A stretch of 64,000 nucleotides of DNA from TWA4 sp051879195. GTDB taxonomy: Bacteria; Bacillota; Clostridia; Lachnospirales; Lachnospiraceae. Below are positions 24,816 through 33,517 of this stretch, piece after piece; position 1 is the stretch's first letter; each line of letters starts with the position of its first letter. The translations under genes and the position numbers were made by a program. The DNA is taken from assembly GCA_051879195.1 (NCBI GenBank), contig JBJELO010000234.1, positions 25,062-89,061 of the forward strand, read 5' to 3'. The notes below the pieces were generated by a model that worked only from the letters and a program-made list of their open reading frames with translations, ran no database searches and was not told where the DNA came from.

Positions 24816-24977
24816 TCACCCGCACCGGGAACTGCCATGAACTTTATTCCGTAAACAATCAGGCACAAAAAACGCATCACGATAATTACTGTGCATCCCG
24901 CACATACACATCATACTGCAGCACTCGCAGCTGCTGCAACAACACATCATTCTACAGGATACCATTTTGTTCATCAT
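24816..24977 (-). CDS. Cysteine/methionine-rich leader peptide
   Basis: A 53-codon ORF that starts at the ATG at 24977, 8 bases after AAAGGGG. It holds 11 Cys (residues 8, 12-14, 17, 19, 20, 24, 26, 41, 52) and 9 Met; nine of the Cys fall within residues 8-26, with the core SCRMMCCCSSCECC. It lies between the operon promoter and an intrinsic terminator. The composition fits a leader peptide whose translation measures charged Cys-tRNA, and possibly Met-tRNA, supply. A small metal-binding protein is the main alternative. Confidence 0.75.
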   Translation of the reverse strand: MMNKMVSCRMMCCCSSCECCSMMCMCGMHSNYRDAFFVPDCLRNKVHGSSRCG

Positions 24978-25041
24978 ATACGTTTCCCCTTTCTGTTAGT
25001 TTTACTTCTCATACCGGATTAGTATGTTTTGTATGTCTGCT

Positions 25042-25073
25042 ATATTATACCAAGTATTCCTATTTGTCAAGTA
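25042..25073 (-). promoter_or_regulatory. Promoter of the sulfate operon with shared motif
   Basis: Minus-strand TTGACA (25070-25065) with TAATAT at 17 bases or TATAAT at 15 bases. The TATTCCTATTTGTCAAGTA motif at 25055-25073 (plus strand) is identical to that at the yezD promoter and covers the -35 and upstream spacer, a position suited to a repressor. Confidence 0.75.
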
Positions 25074-25129
25074 GATTTTAAAATTATTTATATTTATTCT
25101 GCTCCGGACAGTTTCAATTGTTTTTTAAT

Positions 25130-27697
25130 TTATCTGCTGATTCCGCACACTGTTCTTCCTTTTTCCATGTCATAGTACAGCATCAGCCCGGAATTTTCCA
25201 CCTGGTATACATACACCATATCCGATAAATGCCGGTACGATTCCGGTAATTCACACAATTTTCCCATACCGGAAAGCAGTTTTTCACGTTTCTCTGCACC
25301 TTCCTTCCCTGTTTTAAACAGAGCTGTATAGAAAATCTCCGCTTCCACCAGATCCTGAAACATATGACTGCCGAAAGACAGTTCCGGTGAATAGCCGGAC
25401 TGGTCGTCATCCATTTCCACAATGGCACAGAACTGGGAAATCCCTGCAAATTTCACCGGTATCCCCAGTTCCGGTGACGAAGTTCCGATTCTTCCGGGCA
25501 CCATCAGAAGCACATTTTTACCGCTTCCCCGAAATGAAGTATTGATCATCGTAAGAAGATCTGCTACTTCCGGCTTCTGTTTGTAAGGATAATCATAGTA
25601 AGCTTTTGCATTAACCAGTACAACAGCATCCAGCTGCTTCTGCTGTGGCTTGCCCATGGAGCTTCCCGTTGTTTCAAAGAGAATATCCTCCTGTGCTATG
25701 TCGGGTATTTCGATTTTCCCCTCCCCGGAAAATACCTGCAATGGCCTGCACTGCAGCAGGCAGATCACATACTCTTTCCTTTCATTGGAATTGACTGTAA
25801 ATTCAATATCCACCGGATAGGTATATTCCCGTTCCAGTGTGGCCAGAATCAGCTCCATGTCTTTCAGAAACTGCTCGTTCTTCACATATCCATGACAGGT
25901 TCCGAAGCAGATGTCCCGGCGTACCCCTCTTGTGTTGTAATAATTCTGTTCCATCTCCCGGTCATGCTCCAGCACCAGATTATGGTACCACCTGGGCGTT
26001 ACCTTCATCATCTCCTCCAGAGAAATTTCCACCACATCCTTCTTTTCCAGATGGATCACATCCAGCTTTCTCTGGGAAAATCTTACTTTTTCGTCCATGG
26101 TCGTCAGGTAGGTATGCTCCGGCTTATCTATATGTATGATCCTCGGATAATCATTGTCAGTCCGGTCAACCGCCCGGGTTCCCAGACCATAAACCATACG
26201 GAGCATACCTTTTTCCGGATTCAGATTCTGGCTGCAGCCGTATGTATCATAGGAATACCCGACTCCCGCTGCCGAAGGGAAGAAATACGTTCCGTGCATG
26301 GAACCGGAAACTCGCTGTACCAGAATGGACATCTGCTCCTCCAGCGTATCCAGTCCGCGGTTTCTTCTGTATTCCAGAGCAGACGGATCTACCGCGCTGG
26401 CGTAAACAATCCGGATTGCGTCCTCCAGCTTTTCAAGCCGCTCTTCCGGCGTCCCCTGATTGGCACAGAAAACCGATTCATATTTCCCGGCAAATGCATT
26501 GCCGAAACCATCCTCCAACATACTGCTGGACCTTGCAATAATCGGTGCCTGACCGTAATATTCCAGCATTCTCCGCAGCTGACTGCGGATTGATTCCGGA
26601 AACACACCGTGCAGAATTCCATCGGAAAGCTGCCCTGCCAGCTCATAATATCTTTCTTTTTCTTTCTGAGCTACATGAAGATCCCACAATTTATTGTAAA
26701 CGAGATAGGTGTAAAATACATGACTTCCGATATAGAAAGAATCATGGGGTTCCATCCGCTCTGACAGTTCAGGAAGACATTTCTGCACAATACTGCGTGA
26801 CAAAAGCATACCGCAGGATTTGCCTCCGATCTTCCCGCTGCCGATAAGCCGGTCTTTTACCTGATAGTAATCTTTTATCTCGAAAAATTTCCCGAACATC
26901 TCACGGATCTTCGGATCTTTCGTCATCATCATACGACAGAAATTCGATTTAATTTCTTCTTCCTGCGACGGTTCATAGGAACGCGATTTCTGAAAATAGC
27001 GTTCCCAGCTGTCCAGATTCTGATCCTCCGTGCTCAGATACTGCCCAACCACCGCATAGTACCGGCTCATACTTACCGAATCCGTCAGCGTTGTAAAAAC
27101 TTTTTCCTGTTTATCAGCCCGATGAGGCAGAAACATGGTAGCCGAATAGCGGTTCCACACCTTTACCGGATGCAGATAAATATTCTTTTCATCGGAATAA
27201 ACATCGAGAAAAAGCTGCGTCGTTTCCTGAATCCGCGCAATCGTCTCATGAGAGTGATCACCGCGGATGACAGGAAACATAGCAACCGTATCCAGAATAA
27301 ACAGAAACGGACAGGTCACACAGAAAAAGTTGCCCATCATCAGATCCGCTGCCCATGCCACCTGGAGTTCAGACAAACAATCGAATACGTAAAACGCATC
27401 CCGCCCTTCCTTCTCAATAATCCGGTGAACCCGGATGGTAAACTGTTCAAAACCTTCTCCCGGATCAAGGCAGTACCACTTAGCATCCTCTTCCTTCACC
27501 AGCGGTGCATGGCTGGCGAACCGGAAATAGATCAGATTCCTGCCATCTTTTTTCGCCTGTTCCACGTAGGGTTCCACAAAAAAACGAAATTCATCAATTT
27601 CAGTGACCTGAATCACCACATTATCCCCCAGCCGGATATAATCCAGAACCTGATCCATACTGGGATACCCCGATAACACCCGATCAAATGCTGCCAT
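25130..27697 (-). CDS. PEP synthase-like protein with ATP-binding domain only
   Basis: 855 residues. Residues 1-250 resemble a RecA/KaiC-like sheet (YVEQAKKDGRNLIYFRF, AFYVFDCLSELQVAW) without a Walker A motif. Residues about 290-660 are a pyruvate phosphate dikinase N-terminal ATP-grasp domain: KIGGKSCGMLLS, APIIARSSSMLEDGFGNAFAGKYES, MSILVQRVSGS and VYGLGTRAVDR. The phosphohistidine swivel domain (TSHAA motif) and PEP/pyruvate barrel of true PEP synthase are missing. It may therefore be an ATP-dependent phosphotransferase or regulator of another target. GGAGG is 7 bases before the ATG. It is probably transcribed alone, and substrate is unknown. Confidence 0.75.
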   Translation of the reverse strand: MAAFDRVLSGYPSMDQVLDYIRLGDNVVIQVTEIDEFRFFVEPYVEQAKKDGRNLIYFRFASHAPLVKEEDAKWYCLDPGEGFEQFTIRVHRIIEKEGRDAFYVFDCLSELQVAWAADLMMGNFFCVTCPFLFILDTVAMFPVIRGDHSHETIARIQETTQLFLDVYSDEKNIYLHPVKVWNRYSATMFLPHRADKQEKVFTTLTDSVSMSRYYAVVGQYLSTEDQNLDSWERYFQKSRSYEPSQEEEIKSNFCRMMMTKDPKIREMFGKFFEIKDYYQVKDRLIGSGKIGGKSCGMLLSRSIVQKCLPELSERMEPHDSFYIGSHVFYTYLVYNKLWDLHVAQKEKERYYELAGQLSDGILHGVFPESIRSQLRRMLEYYGQAPIIARSSSMLEDGFGNAFAGKYESVFCANQGTPEERLEKLEDAIRIVYASAVDPSALEYRRNRGLDTLEEQMSILVQRVSGSMHGTYFFPSAAGVGYSYDTYGCSQNLNPEKGMLRMVYGLGTRAVDRTDNDYPRIIHIDKPEHTYLTTMDEKVRFSQRKLDVIHLEKKDVVEISLEEMMKVTPRWYHNLVLEHDREMEQNYYNTRGVRRDICFGTCHGYVKNEQFLKDMELILATLEREYTYPVDIEFTVNSNERKEYVICLLQCRPLQVFSGEGKIEIPDIAQEDILFETTGSSMGKPQQKQLDAVVLVNAKAYYDYPYKQKPEVADLLTMINTSFRGSGKNVLLMVPGRIGTSSPELGIPVKFAGISQFCAIVEMDDDQSGYSPELSFGSHMFQDLVEAEIFYTALFKTGKEGAEKREKLLSGMGKLCELPESYRHLSDMVYVYQVENSGLMLYYDMEKGRTVCGISR

Positions 27698-27904
27698 AAA
27701 AATACCTCCATTTCATTTCCAAAAACCTTTTATGGCAGTATTGTAGCATATCTGAGTATTTATCGATATTATTTTCTGTTATTATATATTGTTCCAGTTA
27801 ATTTTCTGTTAATTTTACCAAAAATAACAGTAAAAACCGGTCATAAGATACTTTTATTTTTCGCAGAAATTTGCAAACACCTTCCGAACTGCTATAATTT
27901 CGCC

Positions 27905-29446
27905 TCACATTCTTTTCATCCGTACTCTTTTGCTGTTGTCCAGTTCCAGCGTTTTTGTGGCAGTATTACGTACAAATGCCTGATCATGTTCCACAAAAAT
28001 CATGGTCGGACTATACCGGCAGATTACCTTCTCCAGCTGCATTCTGGAAAACACATCAATATAATTCAGCGGTTCATCCCATATATACAGATTGGCCGGT
28101 TTGCAGAGGCTGCCCGCCAGAAGTACTTTTTTCTTCTGCCCCTCCGAATAGTTCTCCATCCTTTTATCAAACTGCACACGCTCAAAGTCAAGCTGACGAA
28201 GAACCGTCAGCAGTAATGTATAATCTATCCCGCAGGATCGGGCATAATCCTGTAGAGTACCTGATAAAAAGCCGGCACTCTGCGGGATATAGGAAATAGT
28301 GAGACCACCCGCCAGTTCCACCATTCCGCCGATTACATGATCCGGAAGCCGGCCCAGAATCGCTTTCAGCAAAGTCGATTTGCCGCATCCGTTCCGTCCC
28401 TGCAGCGCCAGTCTGTCCCCTTCATGCAGATCGAAAGACAGATTCTGAATAACCGGCGACCCATCCGTATATCCAATCACAGCTTCTTTCACTTCCAGAT
28501 ACCTCTTTTTATGAAACGGCACAGGATTCATCTTCAATTCTGTCACCTGCTCCACATTTTTCATCAGTCCCTGTTTTTCCTCGATTTCCTTCTGGATTCT
28601 GTTCTCCAGGTTTTTTCTCCTCTGCTGCATTCTTCTGGATTTCTCAGCCAGATAGGAGCGCGTACTGATATTGCGCTCAGGTTCTTTTTTCGGATCAAAG
28701 CCGATCTTCCTGCCTTCCACTTTATCCGCCCAGCGGCTGGCCTGCCTTGCAGACTGCTCCAGTCGCCCGATTTCTTTTCTGATCCGCTCATTCTGCGCCG
28801 TCTCAAAAGCATCCTGCCTCTGCTTGTTCTCCCACCAGATACTGAAACTACTCTGAAATACCTCTATGCTGGCTCGATTGATCACGAGAAGATGATCAAT
28901 ACACGCATCCAGAAAATTCCGGTCATGGGAAACCAGAATAAATCCGTTCTTTTTCTGCAGATATTTTTCTATCATCTCCTTGCTTTCCTGATCCAGATGA
29001 TTTGTCGGCTCATCCAGCAGAAGAAATGTATATTCCAGAGAAAACAGGAATGCAAGCTCCGCCCTCGTCTGTTCTCCGTAACTTAAAGTACGGTACGGAC
29101 GGTACAGCAGTTCTGCATCCATATCCAGCTGATTCAATTCCACGCACACCCGCCACAATTCATATTCGGGATACAGGTCTCCAAGGCAGTCAATGGTCAG
29201 CCTGCTCTTCTCTTTTTCCTCCAGAGAAAGAGGAAAATACTGAAACTGTACTTTTCCACATTCAATACTCCCTCCGTATTCATACCGTCCCTGCAAAAGC
29301 CGGAAAAAAGTTGTTTTACCGCATCCGTTTCTGCCGGTAAGCCCCAGCTTCCAGTCAGTATCCAGCTGAAAATTTACATGATCAAACACCATATCATAAC
29401 TGTTTTCATATGCAAAAGAAAGATTTTTAACCGTAATCAATGACAT
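27905..29446 (-). CDS. ABC-F ATPase, Lsa/Vga-like ribosome protection
   Basis: 513 residues with two ABC domains and no membrane segments. NBD1: GLTGRNGCGKTTFFRLL, LSYGEQTRAELAF, LLLDEPTNHLD. NBD2: LQGRNGCGKSTLLKAI, YSEGQKKKVLLAGSL and a divergent Walker B YIWDEPLNYID. The linker between them (about 190-320) is long and strongly charged. This resembles the Lsa/Vga/VmlR group, which displaces lincosamides, pleuromutilins or streptogramin A from ribosomes. Resistance is inferred, not shown. Its leader holds a terminator-like hairpin and a seven-codon ORF, as for several such genes regulated by attenuation. Confidence 0.85.
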   Translation of the reverse strand: MSLITVKNLSFAYENSYDMVFDHVNFQLDTDWKLGLTGRNGCGKTTFFRLLQGRYEYGGSIECGKVQFQYFPLSLEEKEKSRLTIDCLGDLYPEYELWRVCVELNQLDMDAELLYRPYRTLSYGEQTRAELAFLFSLEYTFLLLDEPTNHLDQESKEMIEKYLQKKNGFILVSHDRNFLDACIDHLLVINRASIEVFQSSFSIWWENKQRQDAFETAQNERIRKEIGRLEQSARQASRWADKVEGRKIGFDPKKEPERNISTRSYLAEKSRRMQQRRKNLENRIQKEIEEKQGLMKNVEQVTELKMNPVPFHKKRYLEVKEAVIGYTDGSPVIQNLSFDLHEGDRLALQGRNGCGKSTLLKAILGRLPDHVIGGMVELAGGLTISYIPQSAGFLSGTLQDYARSCGIDYTLLLTVLRQLDFERVQFDKRMENYSEGQKKKVLLAGSLCKPANLYIWDEPLNYIDVFSRMQLEKVICRYSPTMIFVEHDQAFVRNTATKTLELDNSKRVRMKRM

Positions 29447-29481
29447 GATAATTCCTCCGTTCTTACCTGGAGAAAGATATT

Positions 29482-29502
29482 AAAAAGGCGCAGACCTGCG
29501 CC
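29482..29502 (-). terminator. Terminator-like hairpin just before the ABC-F gene
   Basis: Minus-strand GGCGCA pairs with TGCGCC around GGTC and runs into TTTTT. It ends about 36 bases before the ABC-F start with no gene between, so it probably works as an attenuator. Confidence 0.65.
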
Positions 29503-29724
29503 TGCACCCAATGTATACAATAATACATACAATGTTAAACGGTCAATTTCACGGATGTGGTCTGTTTTGCACCTGTCCATCCATCCAGCCGACCGGAACG
29601 ATTGTGATACTGTATCTGCTGTTCTTTCTGCAGGCATAATAAATAAGCCGTCCTTTTTCAGTAAATCAGCCGAAAAAGACAGTTAAATACTCAACCTCCC
29701 GAATCTATCTGTAAATCCGGTAAA

Positions 29725-29748
29725 CTATCTGCAGAAAGAAATAATCAT
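29725..29748 (-). CDS. Possible seven-residue leader peptide of the ABC-F gene
   Basis: ATG with AGGTGG 7 bases upstream, reading MIISFCR then TAG. Lies between the distal promoter candidate (29829-29857) and the attenuator hairpin. Short leader ORFs of this kind sense ribosome-targeting drugs in other ABC-F leaders. The ORF is too short for statistical support. Confidence 0.35.
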   Translation of the reverse strand: MIISFCR

Positions 29749-29790
29749 TCCAGCACCACCTTTCCTTATAGCCAGACAGGAAATTACTGC

Positions 29791-29811
29791 AAAAGTTCAG
29801 CAAAAGCTGAA
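29791..29811 (-). terminator. Small terminator after the VWA gene
   Basis: Minus-strand TTCAGC-TTTT-GCTGAA followed by CTTTT, 36 bases past the VWA stop codon. Ends the five-gene operon, perhaps partially. Confidence 0.5.
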
Positions 29812-29828
29812 TTGCTGCATCCTGAGTA

Positions 29829-29857
29829 AGGATAACAAAAAGAGCCTCAGGTGTCAA
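29829..29857 (-). promoter_or_regulatory. Candidate promoter for the ABC-F gene
   Basis: Minus-strand TTGACA, a 17-base spacer and TATCCT, overlapping the last codons of the VWA gene. A weaker candidate (TTGACC at 29546-29541) is closer to the gene but would place the attenuator within a few bases of the start site. Confidence 0.4.
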
Positions 29858-31121
29858 GTACTCTTTGCTTTCCGGTGAAATGCTCCGCCCGGATTTCCTG
29901 ACCTTTCAGAGCTTTTTCCAGAAGAGCGGGAAGCAATGCAGGACTGCAGGCAAAACACGGAATTCCATAAGCTGCCACTCTCTGAGCCATCTGCGCATCG
30001 TAATAAGGTTTTCCTCCATCTGCTATGGCAAGAAGGCAGATAACAGTGATTCCTGATTCTTTCATATCGCACAGCCTCCTCAGCAATGCAGCCCGGTTAC
30101 CACCTTCTTCCAGATCGGAGATCAGAAAAAACAGAGTTTTTCCCGGACTCTCGATAAACTGTTGACAATAAGCTACTGACCGGTTGATATCGGTTCCGCC
30201 ACCCAGTTGAAAACCAAAAAGCAGATCTACAGGATCCTCACATTTTTCTGTCAGATCCATAACCTGAGTATCAAAAGCTACAATTCTTGTTTTAACCGCT
30301 GCCATACTTGCCAGAATACAGCTGATAACCGATGAATAAATAATCGACTCTCCCATGGAACCACTCTGATCCACATCAAGTATTACTGTATATTTATTCG
30401 CTGCCGCTGTAGAAGTCCGATCAAAAAAGTAAAAGTGTTCCGGTATCAGTTTTTTGATCTGAGCATTATAGTTTTTAATGCCTCTGCGAATGGTTGTCTG
30501 AAAATCCAGTGCCGCTGCAGATGGAATCGGAGAATGATGTCGCCTGTTGACCGAAGCGGTAACAGCTCTTTTGATGTCATCTTCCAGCAGTCGGTTGATT
30601 TTTTCCACAATGTTCCTGATATAGATACGTACACTTTCTTTGGAACGTTTTGGAATCTGGTCCTTCAATGCAAGAATTGCCACAGCCATGTTCAAATCCG
30701 GTTCCAGATTCTCCAGTAACTCCGGCTCAAAAATCAACTGCTTTAAGCCGCAGCGTTCCATAGCATCTGACTGAATGATCTTTACAACATCTTTGTCAAA
30801 CAGAGAACGGACATCACCAAGCCATCTGGTAATAACCGGATTTGAAGGTCCTTTTCCGGCTCCTTTTCCGCCCTGATATGTCGTCCCAAAGTTTCCCCGT
30901 GAAGTTTTATCATATATGGCCGCCAGTGCCTGATCCATCAGCATCTGTTCTTCATTGAGCTCCGGACTCTGCTCTCTGTTCATCCTTTCAAACTGCCGGT
31001 CACTTTCCTGGCCCAGGATCAGTCTCCATCGCCGTATTCGTTCTGCAGCTGCTATCTCCCCCGCTGCATTCTCTCCTGCAGAATTTTCCTTCGCCGCATT
31101 TTTACTCTTTTCAGCACCCAT
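29847..31121 (-). CDS. VWA-domain protein, YehP/CoxE-like
   Basis: 424 residues. The N-terminus is Ala/Glu-rich (about 30 residues). The middle is helical, and the C-terminal von Willebrand A domain has a complete MIDAS: DVDQSGSMGES, GGGTDINRS and FFLISDLEEGG. It is probably cytoplasmic, as no signal is seen. VWA proteins of this group pair with MoxR ATPases, as E. coli YehP does with YehL. Last gene of the five-gene operon, 56 bases after the DUF5682 gene. GGGAGG precedes the ATG by 7 bases. Confidence 0.85.
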   Translation of the reverse strand: MGAEKSKNAAKENSAGENAAGEIAAAERIRRWRLILGQESDRQFERMNREQSPELNEEQMLMDQALAAIYDKTSRGNFGTTYQGGKGAGKGPSNPVITRWLGDVRSLFDKDVVKIIQSDAMERCGLKQLIFEPELLENLEPDLNMAVAILALKDQIPKRSKESVRIYIRNIVEKINRLLEDDIKRAVTASVNRRHHSPIPSAAALDFQTTIRRGIKNYNAQIKKLIPEHFYFFDRTSTAAANKYTVILDVDQSGSMGESIIYSSVISCILASMAAVKTRIVAFDTQVMDLTEKCEDPVDLLFGFQLGGGTDINRSVAYCQQFIESPGKTLFFLISDLEEGGNRAALLRRLCDMKESGITVICLLAIADGGKPYYDAQMAQRVAAYGIPCFACSPALLPALLEKALKGQEIRAEHFTGKQRVLDT

Positions 31122-31177
31122 CTGCTCACCTCCCTGGTAAATAGCAATAAAATATCCGCCTGTATCCCGCTTAACAT

Positions 31178-33517
31178 CTATATATCATCAAAATCAAAAT
31201 CTCCCAGACTGTCCAGAAGCTGCTGCTCCTCCTGTGGAAGTACATCATTCAGTACCTCACTGACCTGTTCCGGATTAATCTGCCAGATTTCCCCCAGATT
31301 CTCCGCGATCTGATTTTTCTCCTCAGAAGAAAAGTCTGCAAACGCACGCCGAAGAAATACCAGGGCACGCTTAAATTCATCATCATCTAATGTATCAAGA
31401 TACCCGCTCAGTTTCTCCCACAAAATCATACGTGCAATTAAAGCATAGTGATTTCTCATGGACAGTCCTTCAAACCATCCCGCGCCAAGTTCTGCCGGAA
31501 TTCCTTTCGACAGCCTGCGTTCCACTTCACGCCCCAGTTCTTCGCTGTCCATCACCCCCCGCTCCAGAAGAAGTGCCGCAGCAAAACCGGATATTCTGGT
31601 ATTGAGATCATCTCTCCCTGCAATATCAAGAAGTACTCTCTGGAAACGCTCCTGATCAAGAAATTCATTGCTGATGCACACCCGGTTTAAAATATCTGCA
31701 GCTTCAATCAACGAAGCAGCAGCCTGATCATCGCAATAACATTCTTCCGGTAAAAGCAGACACGCACGTAAAAAAATCTGGCACAATACCGGAATCAGCG
31801 GTTCTCGATTCAGTTTACGAATATCTCCATATTGAATCATCACTGAAAGCCTGTCTGCTGTCCGTGCAATTTCCGGTATGGATGCAGCATCTGCAGCCAT
31901 AGCCTGAAGCACTTTCAAAGCATGAATCACATTGTCCGGCATCCCGCAGTAAAAAGTATCTTCCATAATTCCGCCAATGTCTGCCATGCTGTGACTGTTT
32001 TCTGCCTGCTCCTTTAAATGAAAAGCCGCAGCCTGTTCAATCGTATCTCCTTTCATTATCGCTTCCACAATCTGAATCTCCACTTCGGCAGTCCACTGCA
32101 GAACCCAGTGTTCTGCCCATGTTGCCCGGTCCTGATCTGTCTTTTTCCAGTCCGCAAACTTTATGCCGAGAACCCGAAGACGATGCAGAAAAAAAGATCG
32201 CTCCAGATCGATTAATGCAGCTTTTTGTGATTTGGTCCGCAGTTTTTCACGCAGATCCAGCATCAGATCCTGTGCAACCGCGGATTTGTACTTTTCCAGC
32301 CTCAGTTCACTCAGTTTATGATAAAAATCCATCTGAATCGAAGTCCTGCTGACACCTTCCGGCAAAGAACCGATTTGGATTCCGATTTCAGTATCTGCAA
32401 CGGCCACTGCAATTTCACCAAACCGTCCATGTCCCATGCAGGTCATGGCTGCATCTTCCAGATCTTTCAGTACCGGAATCCTGCTCCCGTGAAGATCTGC
32501 CAGAGTGCAGGACAGCCTGACTGCCTCAATCACTTCGGCAGACGATACCGTCATTCCGTTCTTTCTCTGATATGCTGCGATTTCAACCAGATAACGATAT
32601 GCAGCATAACTTTGATCCTGCCTGCAAAAGCCATCCCAGATCAGCTCATAATAAGCCGGTGCCTTATTCCCTGCACCATAACCGGAACGTTCCGATAACC
32701 GGTAATAGGAATACGGCATCAACGTCTTCTGTGATTCCACACACGGCAGTGCTTTCAGTTCTTCATCCGATAAAGGCGGCACTTCGCCCTGAATCCCTTT
32801 TACATGAAATGCACCTGTAACTACCACAATCTGATCCAATGGAATCCCTTCCGCTTCGGCAGCCAGAATCTGTCTTCGCATATACGCCTCGCGGATACAG
32901 TTCATGGCATCCTCCTTTCCACATCCCGATGTCAGATTGCGGAGAGAATCTCCAAATAAAGCAGCACCCCGGCGATATCCCTCATAGCTTTCCGCCTGTT
33001 CCAGAGTACGTTCCCAGAAAGAATCCCGGCTTCCATCGTCCGACAGTTCATCCAGTCTGGAATAAACCTCAGCAGTTGAATCTGTATAGCTTTGCAGATC
33101 TGTTTTTTCTTCATCTATTCTCCCGGCTTCCCTTTCTTGCTGCCTCTCCCGATCTGACACAGTTTCCAAAGCCAGAATAACCCCGGAAGGCAGATCACAG
33201 AATCCACAGCGGCATCCATGCTCAACAGACCATAATATTGCCTGATACTCCGGAGAATACACAGCAAATGGATACAATATGGTGTGCACAGGGATATCCT
33301 GAGTATATGCCATGACCGCCACAGGAGGTTTCACGTCTTTTCCGGCCAGTTCAACCGCCAGCTCCGTAAAATCCGATGGTCCCTCTATCAAAACCAGCTG
33401 CGGCCGCATGCAATCCAGATAACTGCGCAGATGCCAGGCTCCCGCAGGCGACAGATGTCGGATGCCGAACACATGAGGACCTTTCCCCATCTCACTTCTG
33501 TTAATCTCTTCATTCAT
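31178..33517 (-). CDS. DUF5682 protein, YehM-like
   Basis: 779 residues. The N-terminal signature HVFGIRHLSPAGAWHLRSYL and PQLVLIEGPSDFTEL marks DUF5682, and VVVTGAFHVKGI recurs near residue 245. The rest is helical with no membrane segments. E. coli YehM is of similar length and sits in the same gene set. Its function is unknown. The GxRHLSPxG and EGPSD motifs recall TraB/PrgY-type (EreA/ChaN-like) folds, an idea I cannot test here. The start is the ATG overlapping the MoxR stop by one base (TGATG); a TTG one codon upstream is possible. Confidence 0.85.
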   Translation of the reverse strand: MNEEINRSEMGKGPHVFGIRHLSPAGAWHLRSYLDCMRPQLVLIEGPSDFTELAVELAGKDVKPPVAVMAYTQDIPVHTILYPFAVYSPEYQAILWSVEHGCRCGFCDLPSGVILALETVSDRERQQEREAGRIDEEKTDLQSYTDSTAEVYSRLDELSDDGSRDSFWERTLEQAESYEGYRRGAALFGDSLRNLTSGCGKEDAMNCIREAYMRRQILAAEAEGIPLDQIVVVTGAFHVKGIQGEVPPLSDEELKALPCVESQKTLMPYSYYRLSERSGYGAGNKAPAYYELIWDGFCRQDQSYAAYRYLVEIAAYQRKNGMTVSSAEVIEAVRLSCTLADLHGSRIPVLKDLEDAAMTCMGHGRFGEIAVAVADTEIGIQIGSLPEGVSRTSIQMDFYHKLSELRLEKYKSAVAQDLMLDLREKLRTKSQKAALIDLERSFFLHRLRVLGIKFADWKKTDQDRATWAEHWVLQWTAEVEIQIVEAIMKGDTIEQAAAFHLKEQAENSHSMADIGGIMEDTFYCGMPDNVIHALKVLQAMAADAASIPEIARTADRLSVMIQYGDIRKLNREPLIPVLCQIFLRACLLLPEECYCDDQAAASLIEAADILNRVCISNEFLDQERFQRVLLDIAGRDDLNTRISGFAAALLLERGVMDSEELGREVERRLSKGIPAELGAGWFEGLSMRNHYALIARMILWEKLSGYLDTLDDDEFKRALVFLRRAFADFSSEEKNQIAENLGEIWQINPEQVSEVLNDVLPQEEQQLLDSLGDFDFDDI

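Noticed and set aside
24533..25035. SAM-I riboswitch or T-box in the sulfate operon leader
   Set aside because: Neither the SAM-I core nor the T-box AGGGTGGNACCGCG sequence is present; the leader ORF plus terminator explains the layout better.
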